This document shows positions 9,259 to 16,061 of a stretch of DNA of 49,732 nt, in pieces. Within the stretch, counting starts at the first letter, position 1, and every line of letters begins with the position of its first letter. A model generated the notes under the pieces. It saw nothing but the letters and a program-made list of their open reading frames with translations. It had not been told where the DNA came from and did not search any database. Both the position numbers and the translations under genes were made by a program. The stretch is from Firmicutes bacterium HGW-Firmicutes-2 (GTDB lineage: Bacteria; Bacillota; Clostridia; Lachnospirales; Vallitaleaceae), in assembly GCA_002841495.1 (NCBI GenBank), contig PGZV01000009.1, positions 30,345 through 80,076 of the forward strand. Reading direction: 5' to 3'.

Positions 9259-9403
9259 AAAGCCACCTCCTCCATTTTTGGGCCTATTTTTTATTATTTT
9301 AACACGTACTTCTATATAAGTTCATTAAAATTTATAAAAGCTTTATAAAAATAATTCTGTTACTTCAGAAAATCGAGAAATAATGCTTTAAATCATTTTC
9401 ATA

Positions 9404-9425
9404 ATTATTGACAAATTATTGACAA
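9404..9425 (+). repeat. Tandem 11-bp direct repeat at the aspA promoter
   Basis: ATTATTGACAA occurs twice head to tail (9404-9414 and 9415-9425). Each copy contains TTGACA; the second serves as -35. The duplication sets two -35 copies 11 bp apart, about one helical turn. Confidence 0.8.
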
Positions 9426-9447
9426 ACTACAGGTTTTCTTTTACAAT
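9419..9447 (+). promoter_or_regulatory. aspA-hydF-hydG promoter
   Basis: Consensus TTGACA (9419-9424), 17-bp spacer, TACAAT (9442-9447). Predicted start near 9454, giving an untranslated leader of about 165 nt. Confidence 0.75.
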
Positions 9448-9454
9448 AAGGTAT

Positions 9455-9618
9455 AATTTCATTTTCTAAGCTCAAGGATACGTCTAAGAGTAAGGAATTC
9501 CAGTATTTCCAGTCACTATGTGAAGTGGTTATCCATGACACAGCAGGGTTGGGTTTTCTTATACCTTTTTTACCCTATACTTTAACCATACACCTAAGCT
9601 TCTGAAAGTAGGTTATTT
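9455..9618 (+). ncRNA. Candidate structured leader of the aspA-hyd operon
   Basis: Possible closing stem GGATA (9476-9480) with TATCC (9530-9534), extended by TCA/TGA across an A-A mismatch. It encloses GGAA..TTCC (9494-9510) and a hairpin CCA/TGG plus TCAC/GTGA (9509-9528). This would make a three-way junction. It matches no riboswitch consensus that I recognise. The fold was found by eye; no terminator-like alternative is evident downstream. Confidence 0.35.
9535..9585 (+). CDS. Possible 16-residue leader peptide
   Basis: ATG with AGTGG about 7 nt upstream opens a 16-codon frame encoding MTQQGWVFLYLFYPIL, which is strongly hydrophobic. It lies wholly in the aspA leader. It may be chance; size and hydrophobicity recall both attenuation peptides and small toxins, but nothing else supports either reading. 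Confidence 0.15.
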   Translation: MTQQGWVFLYLFYPIL

Positions 9619-11019
9619 ATGGACTTTCGAACGGAAAAAGACCAGTTAGGTTCATTGTCAATTCATTCAGATGCCTATTATGGCATACACACAAAACGCG
9701 CGTTTCATAATTTTTCATTGGCCAAACGACCTGTCCATATGGACTTAGTGCATAATCTGGTTCTTGTAAAGAAAGCTTGTGCCATGGCCAGCAAACAAAC
9801 CGGGGCACTTAAGCCTGAGATTGCTGATTGTATTTTAACCGCTTGTGATCTCATTTTGACAGGTGCTTACGATGCCTATTTGATAACCGATGCCCTGCAA
9901 GGCGGTGCCGGTACTTCTACAAATATGAATGTGAATGAAGTCATTGCCAATGTAGCTCTAGAACAGTTAGGACTGCCTAAAGGGGATTACAAAAAGATCC
10001 ATCCCATCGATCATGTGAATCTGTCCCAATCCACCAACGATGTATACCCTACGGCGTTAAGGATAACCGCCATCTATAAAGTCAGAATCTTGGCTGATTA
10101 TTTGGCAGCCTTACAAGAAAGCCTTCAAGAAAAAGAGCAGCTTTTCTCAGATGTTTTAAAGTTGGGACGTACTCAGCTTATGGATGCTTTACCTGTCACC
10201 CTCGGTCAAGAATTCGGTGCCTATGCAAAAGCCATATCACGAGACCGGTGGCGCATATATAAAGCTGAAGAAAGGCTTCGTGAAGTCGGTATCGGCGGCA
10301 CAGCGGTTGGTACCGGTCTTAATGCGACCATGCCCTATATCTATTTGGTTACTGACTTACTTAGAGAGTTAACCGGTCTTGGTATTGCACGCAGTGATCT
10401 TCTTATGGATACCTATCAAAACATGGATGTCTTTGTAGAAGTTTCCGGTTTTCTAAAGGCTTGTGCCACCAATTTGATTAAAATAAGCAGCGACTTAAGA
10501 TTAATGGCTTCCGGTCCTGCCGGTGGACTTGACGAGATTCATCTAGAACCTCTACAAGCAGGATCATCCATTATGCCGGGCAAGGTCAATCCTGTCATCT
10601 GTGAATCTGTCCTTCAAGCAAGCTTGAAGGTTATAGGTAACGATGCCGTCCTTACACAAGCTGCTTATTTAGGACAATTGGAGCTCAACGCTTTTACACC
10701 TTTAATTGCAGACACCCTTCTTGAATCATTAGATCTCCTTATTAGGAGTGTGGATTGTTTTGACCGGTTGTGCATTCAAACATTAACCGCCAATGCAGAA
10801 AATTGTAAAAAACATTTGGAAAAATCTACAGCACTAAGCGCTGCATTGATCCATCACCTAGGCTATGAGCAGACCGCAACCATTACCCTCGCAGCAAAAG
10901 AAGCCAATATGACCTTAAGAAATTATCTTATAGAACATCAAGTGATGCCCGAAGCGACCGTTGATCTTATTCTAAATCCCAGGCAAGTGACCAAACCGGG
11001 CATCCCCGGTATGTCATAA
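9619..11019 (+). CDS. aspA: Aspartate ammonia-lyase (aspartase)
   Basis: 466 residues, the normal aspartase length. It interconverts aspartate with fumarate and ammonia. Superfamily motifs are present: GGAGTSTNMNVNEV (95-108), HVNLSQSTNDVYPT (132-145) and the catalytic loop GSSIMPGKVNP (315-325). HVN..QSTND favours aspartase over fumarase, whose motif reads DVN..QSSND. It is the first gene of the hydF-hydG operon, 10 nt ahead of hydF. Aspartase genes recur beside [FeFe]-hydrogenase maturation genes in Firmicutes, so a link to H-cluster assembly, perhaps ammonia supply, is plausible but inferred. Ribosome binding is weak (GTAGG). Confidence 0.85.
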   Translation: MDFRTEKDQLGSLSIHSDAYYGIHTKRAFHNFSLAKRPVHMDLVHNLVLVKKACAMASKQTGALKPEIADCILTACDLILTGAYDAYLITDALQGGAGTSTNMNVNEVIANVALEQLGLPKGDYKKIHPIDHVNLSQSTNDVYPTALRITAIYKVRILADYLAALQESLQEKEQLFSDVLKLGRTQLMDALPVTLGQEFGAYAKAISRDRWRIYKAEERLREVGIGGTAVGTGLNATMPYIYLVTDLLRELTGLGIARSDLLMDTYQNMDVFVEVSGFLKACATNLIKISSDLRLMASGPAGGLDEIHLEPLQAGSSIMPGKVNPVICESVLQASLKVIGNDAVLTQAAYLGQLELNAFTPLIADTLLESLDLLIRSVDCFDRLCIQTLTANAENCKKHLEKSTALSAALIHHLGYEQTATITLAAKEANMTLRNYLIEHQVMPEATVDLILNPRQVTKPGIPGMS

Positions 11020-11029
11020 GGAGAAACAT

Positions 11030-12265
11030 ATGAGTTTAAATCAAACGCCCCAATCCAACCGCATCCATATTGCTTTTTTCGGACAAACCAATGCTGGTAA
11101 ATCCAGTCTGATTAATGCCGTTACCCAACAAGACATTGCTTTGGTCTCTGATGTAAGCGGCACCACCACGGATCCGGTTTATAAAGCTATGGAGTTGTTA
11201 CCCCTTGGCCCTGTTATGCTAATTGACACTGCCGGGCTCAACGATGCTACAGAGCTTGGCGCTCTTAGAAAACAGAAAACTTTGGATGTACTAAACAAAA
11301 CCGATCTCGCAGTTCTGGTAATCGATAGCCTTCATCCAAATCTTGACTTTGAAATGAAGCTTGTCAAAACCATTCAAGAGAAAAAAGTGCCTCTAATCGG
11401 TGTCTTAAATAAATCCGATCTAAATGCTTTAGATGCCCATCAATTAGAGTCTATGTCAAAAGATATGGGCATTCCCATCTATCCCGTCTCAAGTGTTACC
11501 AAAGAAGGTATTAAAGAGCTAAAAATAGCCATGAGCCTTGCCCTTCCCAGCGACGAAGATCAGTTTAAAATTGTAGGCGACCTCATTCACCCAGGCGACT
11601 TTGTCGTTTTGGTCACACCTATTGATAAAGCCGCTCCGAAAGGTCGTCTGATCTTACCGCAGCAACAAACCATTAGGGATATACTGGAAAGTGATGCCAT
11701 AGCCATTGTCTGCAAAGAACATGAGCTTAGAGAAACCTTGGACCGACTGGGCACCAAACCCAAACTGATCATCACCGACTCACAAGCCTTCTTAAAGGTT
11801 GCAGCTGATACCCCAAAAGATATTCTGATGACTTCCTTTTCCATTCTCTTTGCCAGACATAAAGGCGACCTCATGCAACTCGTCAAAGGTGCTAAAGCCA
11901 TTGAAGCCCTAAAAGACGGAGATAAAGTGCTTGTCTCAGAAGGCTGTACCCATCATAGGCAATCCGATGATATTGGTACTGTTAAGATTCCAAGATGGCT
12001 CAAGCAACTCACCGGCAAGCAATTACACTTTGATTATGTCTCCGGTGTAAGTTTTACAGATTCAGCGAAAGATTACGCCCTTATTATTCATTGTGGAGCC
12101 TGTATGCTGAACAAGAAAGCTATGGCCCATCGACTTGAGACTGTAGAATCTCTCCAAGTACCCATTGTAAATTACGGTGTTATGATTGCCTATGTACATG
12201 GCATTCTGGATAGAGCACTGGAACCCTTTCCACTGGCAAAAATGATTTGGGATGAGGTGAATTAA
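11030..12265 (+). CDS. hydF: [FeFe]-hydrogenase maturation GTPase HydF
   Basis: 411 residues. HydF is the scaffold on which the binuclear iron subcluster is assembled before transfer to the hydrogenase. The N-terminal GTPase domain has P-loop GQTNAGKSS (18-26), the switch GTTTDPVYK, DTAGL and NKSD. The C-terminal cluster domain has C306-T-H308 and H354-C355-x2-C358, matching the CxH...HCxxC pattern of HydF. AAGGAGAAACAT precedes the ATG. The stop codon abuts the next start without a spacer, so translation is probably coupled. Confidence 0.95.
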   Translation: MSLNQTPQSNRIHIAFFGQTNAGKSSLINAVTQQDIALVSDVSGTTTDPVYKAMELLPLGPVMLIDTAGLNDATELGALRKQKTLDVLNKTDLAVLVIDSLHPNLDFEMKLVKTIQEKKVPLIGVLNKSDLNALDAHQLESMSKDMGIPIYPVSSVTKEGIKELKIAMSLALPSDEDQFKIVGDLIHPGDFVVLVTPIDKAAPKGRLILPQQQTIRDILESDAIAIVCKEHELRETLDRLGTKPKLIITDSQAFLKVAADTPKDILMTSFSILFARHKGDLMQLVKGAKAIEALKDGDKVLVSEGCTHHRQSDDIGTVKIPRWLKQLTGKQLHFDYVSGVSFTDSAKDYALIIHCGACMLNKKAMAHRLETVESLQVPIVNYGVMIAYVHGILDRALEPFPLAKMIWDEVN

Positions 12266-12526
12266 ATGATAGAAAATCGAATAGGTGTTGTCGGCGTCGT
12301 TATAGAAAAAGACGGCGATATCCATCGTATTAATCAAGTCTTACATGACCACAACCAGATTATCGTAGGACGGATGGGACTACCCAACATTAATAAACGT
12401 GAAATTAGCATTATTTCCATTGTCGTAGACGGTACCACAGATCAAATTGGAAGCTTAACCGGACAACTGGGGGCCCTAAGAGGCGTTAACGTCAAAAGCG
12501 CCTTATCAAAGAAAGACAATAAATAA
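12266..12526 (+). CDS. TM1266-type iron-only hydrogenase system regulator
   Basis: 86 residues of ACT-like (beta-alpha-beta) character: RIGVVGVVIEKDG, RMGLPN and ISIISIVVDGTTDQIGSLTGQLG. These match the small TM1266 family (TIGR03959) found almost only beside hydE, hydF and hydG. It has no DNA-binding domain and is presumed, not shown, to be regulatory; a small-molecule or metal-binding role is possible. It starts directly after the hydF stop codon and precedes hydG by 20 nt. Confidence 0.85.
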   Translation: MIENRIGVVGVVIEKDGDIHRINQVLHDHNQIIVGRMGLPNINKREISIISIVVDGTTDQIGSLTGQLGALRGVNVKSALSKKDNK

Positions 12527-12546
12527 CTTAAAACGGAGGATTACGA

Positions 12547-13923
12547 ATGGAAAATTTTATAGATGATCAAAAAATCATAGCATTATTGGAAGCCGGTTAT
12601 AAGCATAGCAAAGAAGACATTCGTGCTATCATAGAAAAAGCTAAGACCTGTGTCGGTTTGTCTCTTGAAGATGTAGCGGCCCTCTTGCAATTTGAGGATC
12701 AGGAACTGTTAGATGAGATGTTTGCATGTGCCAATCATATCAAAAACACCATATACGGGGATCGTATCGTCATGTTTGCACCTTTATACATTTCCAACTA
12801 CTGTGTAAATGGCTGTACTTATTGTGGCTATAAACAAAGCAATACCATAGCAAGGCGCAAGCTTACCGATCAGGAAATTGCAAGCGAAGCCTTAAAAATC
12901 GAAGCTATGGGCCATAAACGCATTGCACTAGAAGCCGGCGAAGATCCTGTCAATTGTGACATAGATTATGTGCTTCATGCTATGGACGTCATCTATAAGA
13001 CAAAAAGTGACAATGGTGCTATAAGACGTATCAATGTCAATGTGGCTGCTACAACTGTAGAAAATTACAAGCGACTCAAAGCTGCAGATATCGGCACTTA
13101 TATCCTCTTCCAAGAAACTTATCACCAACCCACCTACAAGACGTATCACCCAAAGGGACCAAAATCCAACTATGAATACCATCTGACTGCTATGGATCGT
13201 GCAATGGAAGGTGGCATTGATGATGTGGGCATTGGCGCACTTTTTGGTTTATACGATTATAAATATGAACTACTTGGCATGATGATGCACAAAGAACACC
13301 TAGAGGCAGCTTTCGGTGTCGGTCCTCATACGATGTCTGTACCACGCATCAAAAAAGCTATGGATGTAGCTGTTGAAACCTATCCTTATGCTGTTGATGA
13401 CGAAGCTTTCAAACGTTTGGTTGCTATTATCAGACTGGCTGTTCCTTATACCGGCATCATACTCTCAACAAGAGAAGAAGCCAGCTTTAGAGAAGAAGTG
13501 ATCCATATCGGCGTTTCTCAAATCAGTGCGGGTTCCAAAACCGATGTAGGTGGCTATACCGACGAAGAAAAAATGGCCAGTCAGTTTCAACTTGCTGATG
13601 AACGTCCACAACATGAAATTATAAAGTCCTTATTAGAAAAAGGCTTTTTACCAAGTTACTGTACCGCTTGTTACCGTGCCGGTAGAACCGGGGATCGATT
13701 TATGCAGGTTGCAAAAAGCGGCCAGATTCATAATCTTTGCCAGCCCAATGCACTTCTGACTTTAAAAGAATATCTGGAAGATTACGCAGACGCGGATCTA
13801 AAGGCACTTGGCGAAGCAACCATAAAAATTCATATCGAAAAAATTCCCAGCGAGAAGATGAAGCAAACAACCATTTTGCGTCTAGAAGCCATAGAAAAAG
13901 GTGAAAGAGACCTTTTCTTTTAA
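12547..13923 (+). CDS. hydG: [FeFe]-hydrogenase maturation radical SAM enzyme HydG
   Basis: 458 residues. HydG cleaves tyrosine to p-cresol and supplies the CO and cyanide ligands of the H-cluster as an iron-cysteine synthon. The radical SAM cluster motif is C86-VNG-C90-TY-C93. The auxiliary cluster site is C372-TA-C375 and C398, the CX2CX22C signature that separates HydG from ThiH. CGGAGG lies 7 nt before ATG. It ends the operon 4 nt from the convergent Crp/Fnr gene. Neither HydE nor a hydrogenase structural gene lies in this window. Confidence 0.95.
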   Translation: MENFIDDQKIIALLEAGYKHSKEDIRAIIEKAKTCVGLSLEDVAALLQFEDQELLDEMFACANHIKNTIYGDRIVMFAPLYISNYCVNGCTYCGYKQSNTIARRKLTDQEIASEALKIEAMGHKRIALEAGEDPVNCDIDYVLHAMDVIYKTKSDNGAIRRINVNVAATTVENYKRLKAADIGTYILFQETYHQPTYKTYHPKGPKSNYEYHLTAMDRAMEGGIDDVGIGALFGLYDYKYELLGMMMHKEHLEAAFGVGPHTMSVPRIKKAMDVAVETYPYAVDDEAFKRLVAIIRLAVPYTGIILSTREEASFREEVIHIGVSQISAGSKTDVGGYTDEEKMASQFQLADERPQHEIIKSLLEKGFLPSYCTACYRAGRTGDRFMQVAKSGQIHNLCQPNALLTLKEYLEDYADADLKALGEATIKIHIEKIPSEKMKQTTILRLEAIEKGERDLFF

Positions 13924-13927
13924 GATT

Positions 13928-14617
13928 TTAGATTTTGAAAAGACAATCTTCTAAAGCTTGAAGATCTAGAATCTTCACTGTATTTTGATAAAAATCAATG
14001 ATGCCTTCCGTCTTCATTTTCCCCATGGTCCTCGACAAGGAAGGTCTTGGCACATTCAAGTAACCTGCCAATTCCTTCCTACTAAGAGGTATGTTAAACG
14101 TCATCTGCTTTCTGGCTTTATACTCTTCTAAGATGTAACTGGCTACTTTTTCCTCAATGGTTTTAAAGGATAATATGGATGTTTTCTTATTCAGCATAAC
14201 AACTTTATTGGAAATGACAGACACAAAGTTTTTGAGAATGGATTCGCAGCCTTCCATTAATTGTAAGATATCTTGTCTATGTATATAGAGAACCTCTGTT
14301 TTAATGGTCGTAATAAGGGTGGCAGGATACTTAGAAACATTGGAAAAGACAATGATTTCTCCAAATATATGGCCACTTTCTAAGTAAGTTAGGGTCATAT
14401 AGTGACCGGCCGGAAACTCTTTTCGCAGTTCAAGATTCCCTGATAGAACGATTCCAATCTGGTTACAATCATCCCCTTCCCTGGCAATGACTTCATTCTT
14501 GTCATAGGTTTTGACCAGATAATTCATTTTATTGATGTTAAGCAAAATACAATCCGGTGTCATGGTTTTAAAGAGGCTAACCTCACTTAGAACTTCAATA
14601 ATCTGTTCTTTTTTCAT
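13928..14617 (-). CDS. Crp/Fnr-family transcriptional regulator
   Basis: 229 residues. A cyclic-nucleotide-type beta barrel (about 20-120, with DKNEVIAREGD and GHIFGEI) is followed by a long dimer helix and a helix-turn-helix (about 165-215, with LSRKELAGYLNVPRPSLSRTM). The four cysteines are scattered and do not form the N-terminal cluster motif of Fnr, so an iron-sulphur oxygen sensor of that type is unlikely; the barrel could bind haem or another ligand. It is divergent from a hemerythrin gene, which hints at oxygen or nitric oxide stress. RNA ends converge on hydG. Confidence 0.88.
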   Translation of the reverse strand: MKKEQIIEVLSEVSLFKTMTPDCILLNINKMNYLVKTYDKNEVIAREGDDCNQIGIVLSGNLELRKEFPAGHYMTLTYLESGHIFGEIIVFSNVSKYPATLITTIKTEVLYIHRQDILQLMEGCESILKNFVSVISNKVVMLNKKTSILSFKTIEEKVASYILEEYKARKQMTFNIPLSRKELAGYLNVPRPSLSRTMGKMKTEGIIDFYQNTVKILDLQALEDCLFKI

Positions 14618-14648
14618 CGTATTACCTTTCTCATCTGAGTTTTAAATC

Positions 14649-14677
14649 ATTATAACACAGGAAATAGTAGGTACAAA
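14649..14677 (-). promoter_or_regulatory. Possible Crp/Fnr gene promoter
   Basis: Minus-strand TATAAT (14654-14649) with TTTGTA (14677-14672) 17 bp upstream. The -35 is weak. Confidence 0.4.
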
Positions 14678-14689
14678 ACACTAAAAAAA

Positions 14690-14698
14690 TGATATAAT
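14690..14698 (+). promoter_or_regulatory. Hemerythrin promoter, extended -10
   Basis: TGATATAAT is an extended -10 (TGn plus consensus TATAAT). No good -35 is seen, so the extension or an activator, possibly the divergent Crp/Fnr protein, would be needed. AAAGGATG serves as the ribosome site before ATG 14730. Confidence 0.5.
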
Positions 14699-14729
14699 AT
14701 AAGGACTAACAACATGAAAGGATGATATT

Positions 14730-15119
14730 ATGCTAAATTATACTTGGTCTATGGACTATAGCGTACAAAACCCTGTTTTGGACGACCATCACAAAAATCT
14801 ACTAAAGCTTTTTAATGATGCTTATGATTTGATTATCTCCAATGCACCAGTAGAAAATACCATCAAACTTCTTAGTGAACTCAAGGTTTATTCAATATTC
14901 CATTTCTCCGAAGAAGAAAAACTTATGAGAGCGGCTAATTACCCAAACCTTGACGAACACATCATAGAACACAAAAAATTCATAGAAGATGTAACCAAGT
15001 TTAAAGATGCTATCTCCGAACAAACCGCAGAGCTCAATGAAGAAATATTCCTCTTTCTAAGTGATTGGCTCATTCATCACATCCAAAAAACAGACCGCAA
15101 ATACATTGAATTCCTCTAA
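14730..15119 (+). CDS. Bacteriohemerythrin
   Basis: 129 residues, a single-domain hemerythrin. The diiron ligands can be placed: H21 (LDDHHKN), H58 and E62 (HFSEEE), H77 and H81 (EHIIEHKKF), H117 and D122 (HHIQKTDRKY). The protein reversibly binds O2 at a non-haem diiron site. In an anaerobe it probably scavenges or senses O2 near sensitive enzymes. The neighbours include PFL and hydrogenase maturases, both easily damaged by oxygen, which fits. Its stop overlaps the convergent gntR stop. Confidence 0.92.
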   Translation: MLNYTWSMDYSVQNPVLDDHHKNLLKLFNDAYDLIISNAPVENTIKLLSELKVYSIFHFSEEEKLMRAANYPNLDEHIIEHKKFIEDVTKFKDAISEQTAELNEEIFLFLSDWLIHHIQKTDRKYIEFL

Positions 15120-15817
15120 GGTCTATTCAATATATCCACATGATATTTATAAAGCTCAGATCGATAATAAGATTCTTCGTAGAATAGCTTCAAATCATTT
15201 TGAGCATAAGTAATACCCGTTATTTTTAATAATGCTGTTTGTTTATTCAAGCCCATGGCTTCCATGATGATTCTACTTGATATATTGGCTTCAATGTCAC
15301 AGGTAATATGGGTCAGATCATAACCATATTCTTGTTCAAGTATCTTATATAATGAATGCGTTAAATCATGTTTAGGAAGTTCTTCTGCATATTTTTTAGG
15401 TATATAAATGGTTTCTAGTGCGATGGGTACGCCATCGCCTAGCCTTAACCGTTTAACTTTATAATAAGGCGACATCTGATCCACATTCAGCCATTGGCTG
15501 ATTTTTTTCATCTGTGAGATGGTGGCTACCTCAATCACCTTCGTTGAAGGCATCATACCTTGACCAATCAATGTTTGTGTAAAACTTTTTAAATTCTCCT
15601 GATATAAACTGGGTGATGATACAAATGTGCCACGACCCATGGATTTGTATAGAGCACCTTCAACAACAAGTTCAGATAAAGCCTGTCTAATTGTCATTCG
15701 ACTCACTTTGAATGCAAGACTTAGATCTCTTTCTGAAGGGATTTTTTCCCCTGCTTTATAAACGCCTTCATGAATTCGGTAAGTTAATTCTTTTTTCACA
15801 TCTTGGTAGATTGCCAT
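15116..15817 (-). CDS. GntR-family (HutC/UTRA) regulator, likely pfl repressor
   Basis: 233 residues from the ATG at 15817, preceded by AGGGAG at 9 nt; a GTG nine codons upstream lacks such a site. The N-terminal winged helix (about 5-70) has GEKIPSERDLSLAFKVSRMTIRQAL and MGRGTFV, standard for GntR. The C-terminal UTRA domain (about 85-230) carries RLRLGDGVPIALETIYIP and ends with YRSELYKYHVDI; UTRA domains bind sugar phosphates or similar effectors. It is divergent from pflB, whose promoter spacer holds a perfect palindrome, making pflB repression the simplest model. The effector is unknown. Confidence 0.9.
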   Translation of the reverse strand: MAIYQDVKKELTYRIHEGVYKAGEKIPSERDLSLAFKVSRMTIRQALSELVVEGALYKSMGRGTFVSSPSLYQENLKSFTQTLIGQGMMPSTKVIEVATISQMKKISQWLNVDQMSPYYKVKRLRLGDGVPIALETIYIPKKYAEELPKHDLTHSLYKILEQEYGYDLTHITCDIEANISSRIIMEAMGLNKQTALLKITGITYAQNDLKLFYEESYYRSELYKYHVDILNRP

Positions 15818-15853
15818 ATTGTCATTCTCCCTATCTATACTCACGTTAACATG

Positions 15854-15882
15854 ATTTTATCAAAAAACCAACATACATACAA
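15854..15882 (-). promoter_or_regulatory. Possible gntR promoter
   Basis: Minus-strand TTGTAT (15882-15877), 17-bp spacer, TAAAAT (15859-15854). Moderate -10, poor -35. Confidence 0.35.
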
Positions 15883-15922
15883 ACTTTTCCTAATACTTAA
15901 AACTTAAGAATATAGAAATTCC

Positions 15923-15951
15923 TTGACGTGTATACAGTATACATATATAAT
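15923..15951 (+). promoter_or_regulatory. pflB promoter
   Basis: TTGACG (15923-15928), 17-bp spacer, consensus TATAAT (15946-15951). Start expected near 15958, leaving a leader of about 105 nt to the pflB ATG. Confidence 0.8.
15929..15943. promoter_or_regulatory. Operator in the pflB promoter spacer
   Basis: TGTATAC-A-GTATACA is a perfect 15-bp palindrome centred on 15936. It fills the -35/-10 spacer, so a bound dimer would block RNA polymerase. It resembles HutC-subfamily sites of the GT-N-TA-N-AC type, and the divergent gene encodes such a regulator. Confidence 0.7.
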
Positions 15952-16061
15952 GATTATGGGACTCATTTTCTATTACTCTAAATCCAATTAACTTTTTATG
16001 TTATAATAAACGTAAGTAATTAACCTAAATAATGAGCAAACTGACCCTCAGGAGGTATAAC

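Larger units (their letters stand above)
9259..9618. other. Divergent region between kinase gene and aspA
   Basis: 360 nt without a main gene. It contains a tandem 11-bp repeat and the aspA promoter (9404-9447), a probable structured leader (about 9455-9618) and a possible 16-codon leader peptide (9535-9585). No convincing promoter for the kinase gene could be picked out. Confidence 0.5.

Noticed and set aside
13924-13927. Terminator between hydG and the Crp/Fnr gene
   Set aside because: The convergent stops are 4 nt apart and no stem-loop is visible; any terminator must lie within a coding sequence.
13928-14617. Iron-sulphur Fnr oxygen sensor
   Set aside because: The required N-terminal cysteine cluster is not present.
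16032-16061. Longer pflB start at 16032
   Set aside because: It has no ribosome site, while ATG 16062 has AGGAGG at the right distance.
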